Positions 1 through 6,019 of a DNA stretch of 15,867 nucleotides are shown here, in pieces. The notes beneath the pieces are model-generated. The model had not been told where the DNA came from and did not search any database. It saw only the letters and a list, made by a program, of their open reading frames with translations. This DNA comes from Dehalococcoidales bacterium (lineage in GTDB: Bacteria; Chloroflexota; Dehalococcoidia; E44-bin15), in NCBI GenBank assembly GCA_030615555.1, contig JAUWZB010000007.1:1-15867 (forward strand). The letters run 5' to 3'. A program made the position numbers and the translations under genes. Within the stretch, counting starts at the first letter, position 1. Each line of letters starts with the position of its first letter.

Positions 1-755
1 TCCGAAAGCTCCTCCAGCGTTTCGGGGTCGGCAATGCTCACGTAGTCGATCTGTGCGAAGGGCTCGCGCTCAATCAGGGAGGTCATCTCCTGGCGCAGGC
101 GCGCGGCGTCTTTCTCGCCATTTTCCCAGTGCCCCCGAGCAAGGCAGAGGGCTTTCCACAGCACCGGGGCCGCCTTCCTCTCCTCGGGACTCAAGTAGGT
201 GTTGCGGCTGCTCATCGCCAGGCCATCGGGCTCGCGAACTGTAGGCACGGCCACGATCTCCAGGTTCATGTTCAGGTCGGAGACCATCTTCCTGATCACT
301 GCTATCTGCTGGGCATCCTTCTGCCCGAAGTAGGCTCTATCGGGCTGGACAATGTTTAAAAGCTTAGCCACCACGGTGGCTACCCCCCGGAAGTGGCCGG
401 GGCGATATTCACCCTCCAGCCGCTCGGTAACTTTTTCCACCGCCACCCAGCTACTGAAGCCCGCTGGATACATCTCCTGGGCGCTGGGCATAAACACCAG
501 GCTCACATTCTCCTTCTCCAGCAAGGCGAGGTCTCGCTCTGGATCGCGCGGATAGGTGGCGAGGTCTTCTTGGGGGCCAAACTGAGAGGGGTTGACGAAG
601 ATGCTGACAATGACAGTGAGGTTCTCTGCCCGAGCACGGCGCACCATCGCGAGGTGCCCCTCATGAAGGTAGCCCATGGTGGGCACTAAACCGACGGAGC
701 CGGTGAGCTTGCTCCGCTCGGCTTTCATGGCTGCGATGGCTTTCATAACCTTCAT
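1..755 (-). CDS. panC: Pantothenate synthetase PanC (3' end cut by window)
   Basis: Pantothenate synthetase condenses pantoate and beta-alanine with ATP to give pantothenate in the cytosol. Reading minus from 755, the protein starts MKVMKAIAAM and carries the family signatures LVPTMGYLHEGH (about residues 23-34, nucleotide-binding HIGH-type motif), VSIFVNPSQF, YPRD, GHFRGVATVV and FGQKDAQQ, followed by the SSRN motif. About 251 codons are present; family members are near 280, so roughly 30 C-terminal residues lie outside the window. An in-frame TGA, which is also the stop of the preceding GYD gene, lies 12 codons upstream and limits the start choice to 755 or 746 (ATG), or a TTG between them. 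I chose 755 by homology. No Shine-Dalgarno sequence is visible, and the 20 nt just upstream form one arm of an inverted repeat. It is the last visible gene of the pan operon. Confidence 0.94.
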   Translation of the reverse strand, partial: MKVMKAIAAMKAERSKLTGSVGLVPTMGYLHEGHLAMVRRARAENLTVIVSIFVNPSQFGPQEDLATYPRDPERDLALLEKENVSLVFMPSAQEMYPAGFSSWVAVEKVTERLEGEYRPGHFRGVATVVAKLLNIVQPDRAYFGQKDAQQIAVIRKMVSDLNMNLEIVAVPTVREPDGLAMSSRNTYLSPEERKAAPVLWKALCLARGHWENGEKDAARLRQEMTSLIEREPFAQIDYVSIADPETLEELS

Positions 756-758
756 GGT

Positions 759-778
759 GTTGATGGAGGGCAAAGATA
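759..778 (-). repeat. Inverted repeat arm next to the panC start
   Basis: Read on plus this is GTTGATGGAGGGCAAAGATA. Its inverted partner at 1109-1128 matches at 19 of 20 positions. In the minus-strand transcript the one mismatch becomes a G-U wobble, so all 20 positions can pair. The arm ends 3 nt before the panC ATG. The flanking heptamer CCTGAAA (minus sense) sits on the inner side of both arms in the same orientation. Confidence 0.8.
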
Positions 779-791
779 ATTTCAGGCTGGC

Positions 792-1079
792 TCATTTTCT
801 AAGGTTAGCGATGAAATCATCAAGCGTCATGGCAGCCAGGGTCATCGTCTCAAGGGTGCCCCGAGCGCCCAGCTCCACCGCTACTCTAGATATGGTTTTG
901 TTGTCCGGAGCATCTACGATGTTCACGAAATCATAGGGGCCGAGAACGCAATATTGAGAGAGTATCTTGACTCCCATCCCCTCAACCTCCTTACTGACCT
1001 CCTTTATGCGCTCCGGCCTGTCTTTTATGGTCTTTCTCCCCTCCCCGGTGAGCTTGGTGAGCATCACATAGATCGCCAT
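792..1079 (-). CDS. GYD domain-containing protein (small ferredoxin-like/Lrp-like fold)
   Basis: A 95-residue protein resembling the GYD family: an N-terminal MAIYVMLTKLT strand, the GRKTIKDRPERI helix, then YCVLGPYDFVNIVDAPD (about residues 43-59), which holds the family Gly-x-Tyr-Asp-type signature, and a final helix ending DDFIANLRK. The biochemical role of the family is not established; the fold is a small alpha-beta dimer, sometimes likened to the Lrp/AsnC ligand-binding domain. The start is fixed by a strong AAAGGAGGT ribosome binding site 3 nt upstream. The gene lies between panB (71-nt gap) and panC (36-nt gap), in the same reading frame as panC, and is bracketed by a 20-nt inverted repeat. 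Location suggests a link to pantothenate synthesis, perhaps as a metabolite sensor, but that is inference only. Confidence 0.88.
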   Translation of the reverse strand: MAIYVMLTKLTGEGRKTIKDRPERIKEVSKEVEGMGVKILSQYCVLGPYDFVNIVDAPDNKTISRVAVELGARGTLETMTLAAMTLDDFIANLRK

Positions 1080-1082
1080 CTT

Positions 1083-1091
1083 ACCTCCTTT
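1083..1091 (-). promoter_or_regulatory. Strong Shine-Dalgarno of the GYD gene
   Basis: AAAGGAGGT on the minus strand, 3 nt before the ATG at 1079. It is one of the strongest ribosome binding sites in the window and contrasts with panC downstream, which has none. Confidence 0.8.
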
Positions 1092-1108
1092 TAGCTATGG
1101 GTTTCAGG

Positions 1109-1128
1109 TATCTCTGCCCTCCATCAAC
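1109..1128 (-). repeat. Inverted repeat arm in the panB-GYD gap
   Basis: Partner of the arm at 759-778. In minus sense it reads GTTGATGGAGGGCAGAGATA and lies between the panB stop and the GYD ribosome binding site. It leaves that site free, while its partner overlaps the panC initiation region. The loop between the arms is 330 nt and contains the whole GYD gene. Confidence 0.8.
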
Positions 1129-1150
1129 GTCTATTCTATCAGCTCTGTGG

Positions 1151-1981
1151 TTAAGCTTCAATCTGGGCCAGGACGGATTCGTCCATCTCGTAGCTCTGTT
1201 TCGGGGTGGGGAAAGCCTCCGACTTAACCTCGGCGATGTAATTGGTGACGGCGGTGGTGATTGCCTCGTTCAGCCTGGCGTATTGCTTGGCATGTTTGGG
1301 AACGACGTCGGTGTACAGACCCAGGATGTCGCTAATTACTTGCACCTGGCCGTCGCAGTACTTGCCAGCGCCGATGCCGATGGTGGGCACAGCCACCCGC
1401 TCGGTGATCATCCTGGAGAGGGGTGCGGGAACACACTCGAGGACGATGGAGAAGACGCCAGCCTCCTCCAATGCCTTAGCGTCGTTAAGCAGGCGCACCG
1501 CAACCTCCGGGGTCTTTCCCACCACTTTGTAGCCACCGAGCTGGTGCACCGATTGTGGGGTGAGCCCGATATGACCCTGAACGGGGATGCCACACGCCAC
1601 CAGCCTGCTCACCTTCTCGGCGACCACCTCGCCCCCCTCAAGCTTCACCGCCTGCGCCCCGCCATCCTGAATAAAGCGAGCGGCGTTGCGCAGGGCATCC
1701 TCCACAGAGACATGATAGGTCATGAAGGGCATATCGCCGATCACCAGGGCATGCTTCGTCCCGCGGACCACCGCCTTGGTGTGATGGATCATCTCATCCA
1801 TGGTCACCGGGATGGTGGACTCATAGCCCAGCATCACCATGCCCAGGCTATCGCCAACCAGGATTAAGGGCACCCCGGCCTCGTCGATGAGCTTGGCAGT
1901 GGCATAATCATAGGCGGTGAGCATGGGGATTTTTTCGCCTCGCTGCTTCATCTCCCTAATTTCGCCGATGGTAACTCTCAT
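1151..1981 (-). CDS. panB: 3-methyl-2-oxobutanoate hydroxymethyltransferase PanB
   Basis: Ketopantoate hydroxymethyltransferase adds a hydroxymethyl group from methylenetetrahydrofolate to alpha-ketoisovalerate, the first committed step of pantothenate synthesis. The 276-residue TIM-barrel protein has the usual family length. Visible signatures are MLTAYDY near the N terminus, LVGDSLGMV (metal-binding Asp), VIGDMPFMTY (second metal Asp), KLEGG (metal Glu), PVQGHIGLTPQ, and VLECVP with the catalytic-type Glu, then TIGIGAG. The ATG at 1981 overlaps the panD stop by ATGA, so the two are probably translationally coupled. The panB-GYD gap contains one arm of the inverted repeat that spans to panC. 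Confidence 0.97.
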   Translation of the reverse strand: MRVTIGEIREMKQRGEKIPMLTAYDYATAKLIDEAGVPLILVGDSLGMVMLGYESTIPVTMDEMIHHTKAVVRGTKHALVIGDMPFMTYHVSVEDALRNAARFIQDGGAQAVKLEGGEVVAEKVSRLVACGIPVQGHIGLTPQSVHQLGGYKVVGKTPEVAVRLLNDAKALEEAGVFSIVLECVPAPLSRMITERVAVPTIGIGAGKYCDGQVQVISDILGLYTDVVPKHAKQYARLNEAITTAVTNYIAEVKSEAFPTPKQSYEMDESVLAQIEA

Positions 1982-2343
1982 GATAACAGGGCCTCCTCCT
2001 TTACCATGGCATTCCGCTCGTCGACATAGACTAATCTGGGCTTTGTAGCCCTGGCCTCCTCATCGGCAACAAGCTTGTAGGAGAGGATAATAACCTTATC
2101 GCCCACGGAGACCAGCCTTGCCGCAGCGCCATTGATGCAGATCTCACCGGAGCCCTGCTCTCCCGCGATGGCATAGGTCTCAAAGCGCGCCCCGTTATTG
2201 AGGTCGAGCACCTGAACCTTCTCATAGGGAAGGATGTCCACCGCCGCCATGAGCAGCTCATCGATGGTGATGCTCCCCTCGTAGTCCAGGTTCACCTCGG
2301 TGACCTGTGCTCGGTGGATCTTGCCCTTCAGCATCGTTCTCAT
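1978..2343 (-). CDS. panD: Aspartate 1-decarboxylase PanD (pyruvoyl enzyme precursor)
   Basis: PanD decarboxylates L-aspartate to beta-alanine, the second PanC substrate. It is made as a proenzyme that cleaves itself between Gly and Ser, giving a pyruvoyl group. Here the cleavage site is YEGS (Gly23-Ser24). Other family features are KGKIHRAQVT at the N terminus, FETYAI with the conserved Thr-Tyr pair, and GAAARLVSVGDKVIILSY. The length of 121 residues is typical. Both ends overlap neighbours by ATGA (DUF2520 reductase upstream, panB downstream), consistent with one mRNA and coupled translation. Because PanD is intact, any beta-alanine from the P1 peptidase would be an extra source. Confidence 0.96.
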   Translation of the reverse strand: MRTMLKGKIHRAQVTEVNLDYEGSITIDELLMAAVDILPYEKVQVLDLNNGARFETYAIAGEQGSGEICINGAAARLVSVGDKVIILSYKLVADEEARATKPRLVYVDERNAMVKEEALLS

Positions 2344-3239
2344 GGCATCTCCTCCTTTAACAGTGTTTCGAGCTCCTTCGCTCTCTCCTGATCAATCTTA
2401 CCTTTAGCCAAAGCTATGGGGATCGTCTGGAGTCCCAGCTCCCGATAGGTGGTGAGAAGCCCGGGAGCAGCCCGCTCCAGGGCGAAAATATGCTTTTTTA
2501 TCGTGCCTAGGTCCCCCCGGGCAATGGGCCCGGTGAGACAGTGAGGAAGACCAACGTTATCAAGATTATTTAGCGTTCCCCTAAGCAACGGGATGAGAGC
2601 CCGGGTTGCCTGCTGGGGCGGGACCCCGAAGGACTGCCACAGGTCGGTGGCCAGCTTCACCAGAGTCACAAAGTAGTTACAGGCGACCACCGCTGCGGCG
2701 TGATAGAGCACCTTATCGCCGGCACCAAGCCTTACCCAGCTCCCTTCGAGGGCGGTAGCCATCTCCTGGAGCGTGGAGAGCAGCGGCTCGCCCGCTTCGA
2801 TGGCGAAGGTGGAGCCGGGGAGGTTTTCGATAGCATAGGTCACACTGGCGAAGGTCTGGAGGGGATGAAAGCCGCCGACGTAGGCACCGCACTCCCTCGC
2901 CGGCTCGAGAATATCGGTGGCGGCGGCGCCACTACAATGAACCACGCCTTGCCCGGGATGCCATTGAAACTCGGCGACTACCTGGGCAATGACATCGTCG
3001 GGGGTGGTGATGAAAACAAGCTGGGCATTATCGGCCACCGCCTGAGCGCCGTCGTACGCCCGACATCCCGGGACAGCCTCCGCTAGCCGGTGGGCGGAGG
3101 CTTTGGTGCGACTGGAAACGGCGACCACGGGGTATCCCTTGCCGCTGAGCCTGACCGCCAGCGCCGTGCCCACCGTCCCCGCCCCGATGAAACCGATCTT
3201 GTGACGGTTGCTTTCCTGGTCTCTCCTGGCTTTCTTCAT
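2340..3239 (-). CDS. Rossmann-like/DUF2520 reductase, probable PanG-type ketopantoate reductase
   Basis: A 299-residue protein with an N-terminal NAD(P)-binding fold (GAGTVG at residues 19-24, then VVAVSSRT) and a C-terminal DUF2520 helical domain. Signatures of the latter are HCSGAAATDIL, GGFHPLQTFA, an AAVVACNYFVTL helix and CLTGPIARGD. No panE is visible, and the gene sits directly between gamma-carbonic anhydrase and panD with 4-bp overlaps at both ends. As I recall it, PanG, an alternative ketopantoate reductase described in Francisella, Enterococcus and Clostridioides, is of this type. Reduction of ketopantoate to pantoate would fill the one missing step between panB and panC. The family assignment is firm; the enzymatic role is inferred from context. 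Confidence 0.88.
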   Translation of the reverse strand: MKKARRDQESNRHKIGFIGAGTVGTALAVRLSGKGYPVVAVSSRTKASAHRLAEAVPGCRAYDGAQAVADNAQLVFITTPDDVIAQVVAEFQWHPGQGVVHCSGAAATDILEPARECGAYVGGFHPLQTFASVTYAIENLPGSTFAIEAGEPLLSTLQEMATALEGSWVRLGAGDKVLYHAAAVVACNYFVTLVKLATDLWQSFGVPPQQATRALIPLLRGTLNNLDNVGLPHCLTGPIARGDLGTIKKHIFALERAAPGLLTTYRELGLQTIPIALAKGKIDQERAKELETLLKEEMP

Positions 3240-3757
3240 AGCTTCTCTAAGCCTTTTTGGTAGCGATGGCAGAGTTCCACGTACATCTCTTTACGCCGGG
3301 ACCAGAAATTTTGTTGCTCCTCAGTAGTATCCCCCACTATTCCCGCCGGGTAACCGGCCACGACCTTTCTGGGAGGAATCCTTCGATCCGTGGTCACAAC
3401 TCCGCCCTCGCCAACGATAGCCCATTTTCCCACTACTGAGGAGATGCTTATTATGGCCCCCATGCCAATGACGGCGAAATCCTCGATCTTAGCGCAGTGA
3501 ATTATTGCCCCGTGACCGATGGTAACATCTTTGCCAATCTTACATGTCGTCCGCGGTGGGGCATGAATAATGCAGCCTTCCTCTACGGCTGTCCTCGGCC
3601 CGATCCTTATCGCGCCATAATCACCTCTAATTATTGCTCCGGCACCGATAAAGCATTCTTCACCGATCACTACATCGCCCACAATCTGGGCGCTCTCATG
3701 CACATAGGCACCTTTGCCAATCTCAGGCACTTTTCCCTCAAAGGAATAGACTGCCAT
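3236..3757 (-). CDS. Gamma carbonic anhydrase family protein (hexapeptide repeat)
   Basis: A 173-residue left-handed beta-helix protein. Imperfect hexapeptide repeats run through about residues 10-135 (for example IVGDVV, IGEECF, IGAGAI), followed by a C-terminal alpha helix. The three metal-ligand-type histidines of the Cam/CaiE/YrdA group are present: CIIHAPP, then TIGHGAIIHC. KVVAGYPA after the coils is also typical. Family members may hydrate CO2, but many have no measurable activity, so the substrate is open. The start is 18 nt after the P1 peptidase stop, and the TGA overlaps the next ATG. Aspartate decarboxylation by PanD releases CO2 in the same operon, a possible but untested link. 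Confidence 0.93.
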   Translation of the reverse strand: MAVYSFEGKVPEIGKGAYVHESAQIVGDVVIGEECFIGAGAIIRGDYGAIRIGPRTAVEEGCIIHAPPRTTCKIGKDVTIGHGAIIHCAKIEDFAVIGMGAIISISSVVGKWAIVGEGGVVTTDRRIPPRKVVAGYPAGIVGDTTEEQQNFWSRRKEMYVELCHRYQKGLEKL

Positions 3758-3775
3758 CGAAGTATCTCCGCCTCG

Positions 3776-4729
3776 CTACTTCATATCCCGAGCGGCCGGT
3801 ATCCCGGCAAGCCCCTCGGCCTGCCTCACCGCCCGCACGATCGCTTCTGCCACTACCTCTGCCGCTATCGCCCCCAGTATGGTGACATCCCCCGGCCCCT
3901 CTTTTCCTGTGGCGAGGGCAAAGATGGCATCGCCATCAACCATGGTATGGGCCGGTCGGATGGTTCTCGCCAGGCCGTCGTGAGCCAGCTGCGCCATTTT
4001 GTTCACCTGCTCCTTATCCAGCGAGGCATCTGTGGCTATCACCCCAATGGTGGTATTAGTAGGAAGAGCGCTCAGCGATTCCTTCATCTTTATTATAGTA
4101 TTGAGAAAGACTCCCTTTTCGAGATCGCGAGGGCCAGCGATGATCTTGCCCGTCTGTGGGTCAACCACATCACCAAAGGCATTAACCGCAACGATAGCTC
4201 CGATAGTAACTTTACCCAACCTCTGGCTCGCTGTACCCAGGCCGCTTTTGGTCATTCTCTCAGGCCCCAGGATCTTGCCCACCGTGGCCCCCGTGCCCGT
4301 GCCGACGCACCCCTCAGCGACCGGCCCGCTTGAGGCGGCAAGGCATGCCTTATAGCCCTCATCGGGACCTGGCCTCACCTGAGCGCTGCCCAAACGAAGG
4401 TCGAAGAGAATGGCTGCGGGGACAATGGGCACCTTTGCCACGCCCGTATCAAAGCCGTAGCCCCGCTCCTCCAAGTAGCGCATCACCCCGCCGGCAGCAT
4501 CGAGGCCGAAGGCGCTGCCCCCGCTGAGGAGGATGGCGTGTGCCTGTCCCACCAGGCTCATCGGGCGTAATGAGTCTGTCTCTCTAGTGCCCGGCGCCGC
4601 GCCACGAACATCGACGCCGGCCACTGCCCCCTCCTCACAGAGGATCACCGTGCAGCCAGTGGCGGCTTCCCTGTCGGTGTAATGCCCCACCTTTATCCCG
4701 GGAACATCGGTGATTGCATTATGCATCAT
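3776..4729 (-). CDS. P1 (DmpA/NylC-type) family peptidase, autoprocessing
   Basis: A 317-residue N-terminal-nucleophile hydrolase precursor of the P1/S58 family, which includes the aminopeptidase DmpA, beta-aminopeptidase BapA and nylon-oligomer hydrolase NylC. Signatures are ITDVPGIKVGHYTD at the N terminus, GTRETDSL, ILLSGGSAFGLDAAGGV, and GTGTGATVGK. The expected self-cleavage site is PTNTTIGVIATDA; Asn225-Thr226 would split the chain and leave Thr226 as the catalytic N terminus. The usual start sequence supports 4729 (or the adjacent ATG at 4726). No Shine-Dalgarno sequence is visible, and a 14-bp hairpin ends 11 nt upstream. It is the first gene of the run that ends in panC. Substrate unknown; beta-alanyl peptides are an attractive guess. 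Confidence 0.93.
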   Translation of the reverse strand: MMHNAITDVPGIKVGHYTDREAATGCTVILCEEGAVAGVDVRGAAPGTRETDSLRPMSLVGQAHAILLSGGSAFGLDAAGGVMRYLEERGYGFDTGVAKVPIVPAAILFDLRLGSAQVRPGPDEGYKACLAASSGPVAEGCVGTGTGATVGKILGPERMTKSGLGTASQRLGKVTIGAIVAVNAFGDVVDPQTGKIIAGPRDLEKGVFLNTIIKMKESLSALPTNTTIGVIATDASLDKEQVNKMAQLAHDGLARTIRPAHTMVDGDAIFALATGKEGPGDVTILGAIAAEVVAEAIVRAVRQAEGLAGIPAARDMK

Positions 4730-4740
4730 TCTTAAATGCT

Positions 4741-4774
4741 AAAAGCCTTCCCGGACACTGCCGGGAAGGCTTTT
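4741..4774 (-). terminator. Strong 14-bp hairpin (terminator or attenuator)
   Basis: Perfect inverted repeat: AAAAGCCTTCCCGG, a 6-nt loop, then CCGGGAAGGCTTTT. Read on minus, the stem closes into a CTTTT tract. It can stop transcripts that come from polA-mutM or from the promoter at 4888-4917. It lies only 11 nt before the P1 peptidase start, so it may instead be an attenuator for the pan operon. The symmetric A/T flanks would allow function on either strand. Confidence 0.75.
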
Positions 4775-4882
4775 CTTACGCCGCATCTATATGCCGTCTC
4801 GGTCGTGACCGATCCAAGCGACTTTTTTGTTCTTTGCGCTTATTAATTACGCTCACCGCCCCGCATAATCGGGGTCGATGGT
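4741..4882 (-). ncRNA. Candidate small RNA or structured leader of the pan operon
   Basis: Between a good promoter (TATGAT ends at 4888, expected transcript start near 4882-4879) and the terminator-like hairpin there are about 140 nt. They can form CCCCG-ATTATG-CGGGG (4861-4876 area) and a CGGTC/GACCG hairpin near 4801-4811, before the final stem. The same strand has an open frame ending in TAA at 4776, immediately before the terminator stem: 38 codons from ATG at 4892, or 26 from GTG at 4856. The product would be very basic (rich in Arg and Lys). The ATG overlaps the -10 box, so only the GTG start is plausible. I recognise neither a riboswitch class nor a protein family. Confidence 0.35.
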
Positions 4883-4887
4883 ATTTC

Positions 4888-4917
4888 ATCATATCACACG
4901 ACTCTTAAATTTGTCAA
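4888..4917 (-). promoter_or_regulatory. Sigma-70-type promoter upstream of the pan operon leader
   Basis: On the minus strand TTGACA (4912-4917), an 18-nt spacer, and TATGAT (4888-4893): a perfect -35 and a 5/6 -10. It points at the P1 peptidase-to-panC run and is the only convincing promoter seen for it. The bases just upstream are shared with the hrcA promoter. Confidence 0.75.
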
Positions 4918-4951
4918 GTGGGTGTACTCGTCCAGTACTCTAGTGACACAT
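4910..4951 (-). repeat. Upstream promoter block, copy A
   Basis: A 42-nt minus-strand block that begins ATGTGTCA, contains ACGAGTAC and ends CTTGACAAA (the -35 box). A similar 43-nt block precedes the hrcA promoter at 15264-15306; by hand alignment roughly 35 positions agree. It starts 19 nt from the GTCATTGCGAG end of the adjacent repeat cluster. Confidence 0.65.
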
Positions 4952-4970
4952 TGTCTCTCTCCATTGTCCC

Positions 4971-5131
4971 TGTCATTGCGAGTAAAGCGAAGCAATTCCC
5001 CCCTCTTCCCCTCTCCCTTAACGGGAGAGGGCTAGGGTGAGGGTGAACTTTCCCCCTCCCTCTGACTCCCTCCCGCCAGGGGAGGGAGAATTTGTTCCCT
5101 CACTTCGTTCGGGACAAGCGTCGTAATGACA
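4971..5131. repeat. Palindromic repeat cluster with GTCATTGCGAG-type inverted ends
   Basis: The left end TGTCATTGCGAG (4971-4982) and the right end TCGTAATGACA (5121-5131) are imperfect terminal inverted repeats. Between them lie two hairpins with 9-bp arms: CCCTCTCCC/GGGAGAGGG (5009-5031) and CTCCCTCCC/GGGAGGGAG (5066-5088), plus AGGGTGAGGGTGA. The element is non-coding and MITE- or REP-like. The same end motif and the first hairpin recur at 15061-15224. The rest of 5132-5202 is a short degenerate flank in which I see nothing else. Confidence 0.75.
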
Positions 5132-5202
5132 AGTGAAGCGAAATCCAGGAATCCCAAGTGTCACCCATCTATATGAACGAGATCAGGGGGTTGTGAAGTG
5201 AT

Positions 5203-6018
5203 TTACGATTGGCGCTGGCAATTGGGGCAGAAGTAGGTGCCTCGCTTGCGAATGGGGATGCGCTCAATGGGCGTGGCACAGAGGGGGCAGGGCTTGCCAG
5301 CAAAACGAGGGAGGCGAAGCAGCCATTGGTTGGCTTCCAACTCACCAAAGGGAACGCGATATTCGTTAAGCGAGAGCCCCAGCCTTTGCGTGGCGCGGGG
5401 CAATACCTGACGAATCGCACGGTGCAGCCTCGCCACCTCCTGCTCCGAGAGCTCGTTAGCCTTGCTGAGCGGGTGAATCCCCGCTTCAAAGAGAATCTCA
5501 TCGGCATAGATATTGCCGATCCCGGCGACAAAGCTTTGGTCATAGAGGAGCGGCTTGATAGGGCCGTTATGTCTCTTCAGGCGCTGCGCCAAAACCTCAC
5601 GGGTGAAGCCCGCATCGAGGGGCTCAGGGCCGAGCTTGCCCACCACCGTATTTTCATCTTTTACTAGCCACATCATGCCAAGCTTCCGCTGGTCGGAAAA
5701 GGTGAGCTCAGTGCCACCTTCAAAATGAAACACCGTCCTGGCGAAGCGGTCGGCCGCGTACTCGGGCTTCACGGTGAGCGATCCACTCATTTTCAGGTGT
5801 ATGATGAGCACCTCACCGCCAGATAAGCGAAGGATGAGGTATTTCCCTCTTCTCGCTAACTCCTCGATAGTTCGCCCCACAAGGCGGCTGCAGAATTCCT
5901 CCGGTGAAGGACAGCACACCGCCCTCGGCCAGTGAAGGGTGACGCCACTGAAGCGGTGCCCTAAGATTTGAGGAGCTATGCTCTGCTTTATCGCTTCTAC
6001 ATCGGGTAGCTCAGGCAT
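5203..6018 (-). CDS. mutM: Formamidopyrimidine-DNA glycosylase MutM/Fpg
   Basis: A bifunctional glycosylase/AP lyase that removes 8-oxoguanine and ring-opened purines in base-excision repair. The 271-residue length is typical. The N terminus MPELPDVE supplies the catalytic Pro2 and Glu3. Also present are RRGKYL (Lys59), HLKMSG (74-79), GIGNIYADEILF helix-two-turn-helix (166-177), and a C-terminal zinc finger: CPLC at 244-247 and CPNC at 264-267, with Arg259 in the damage-sensing position. Motif completeness favours Fpg over Nei. The ATG lies one base after the polA TAA, so the two genes form a coupled pair that joins gap-filling polymerase with glycosylase. Confidence 0.96.
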   Translation of the reverse strand: MPELPDVEAIKQSIAPQILGHRFSGVTLHWPRAVCCPSPEEFCSRLVGRTIEELARRGKYLILRLSGGEVLIIHLKMSGSLTVKPEYAADRFARTVFHFEGGTELTFSDQRKLGMMWLVKDENTVVGKLGPEPLDAGFTREVLAQRLKRHNGPIKPLLYDQSFVAGIGNIYADEILFEAGIHPLSKANELSEQEVARLHRAIRQVLPRATQRLGLSLNEYRVPFGELEANQWLLRLPRFAGKPCPLCATPIERIPIRKRGTYFCPNCQRQS

Positions 6019-6019
6019 T

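Noticed and set aside
1097..1867. 256-codon plus-strand open frame
   Set aside because: It is antisense to panB, whose full set of family motifs is on the minus strand; the product is His/Leu-rich with no recognisable domain, typical of a GC-rich shadow frame.
3497..4333. 278-codon plus-strand open frame across the gamma-carbonic anhydrase and P1 peptidase genes
   Set aside because: It crosses a real gene junction in antisense and has no family motif or start signal.
4714..4908. 64-codon plus-strand frame in the intergenic region
   Set aside because: It runs through the 14-bp hairpin and antisense to the promoter; no ribosome binding site and no recognisable motif.
4971..5131. Possible CRISPR-like or tandem array
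   Set aside because: The repeats are palindromic and unequal, with no regular spacers and no cas genes nearby.
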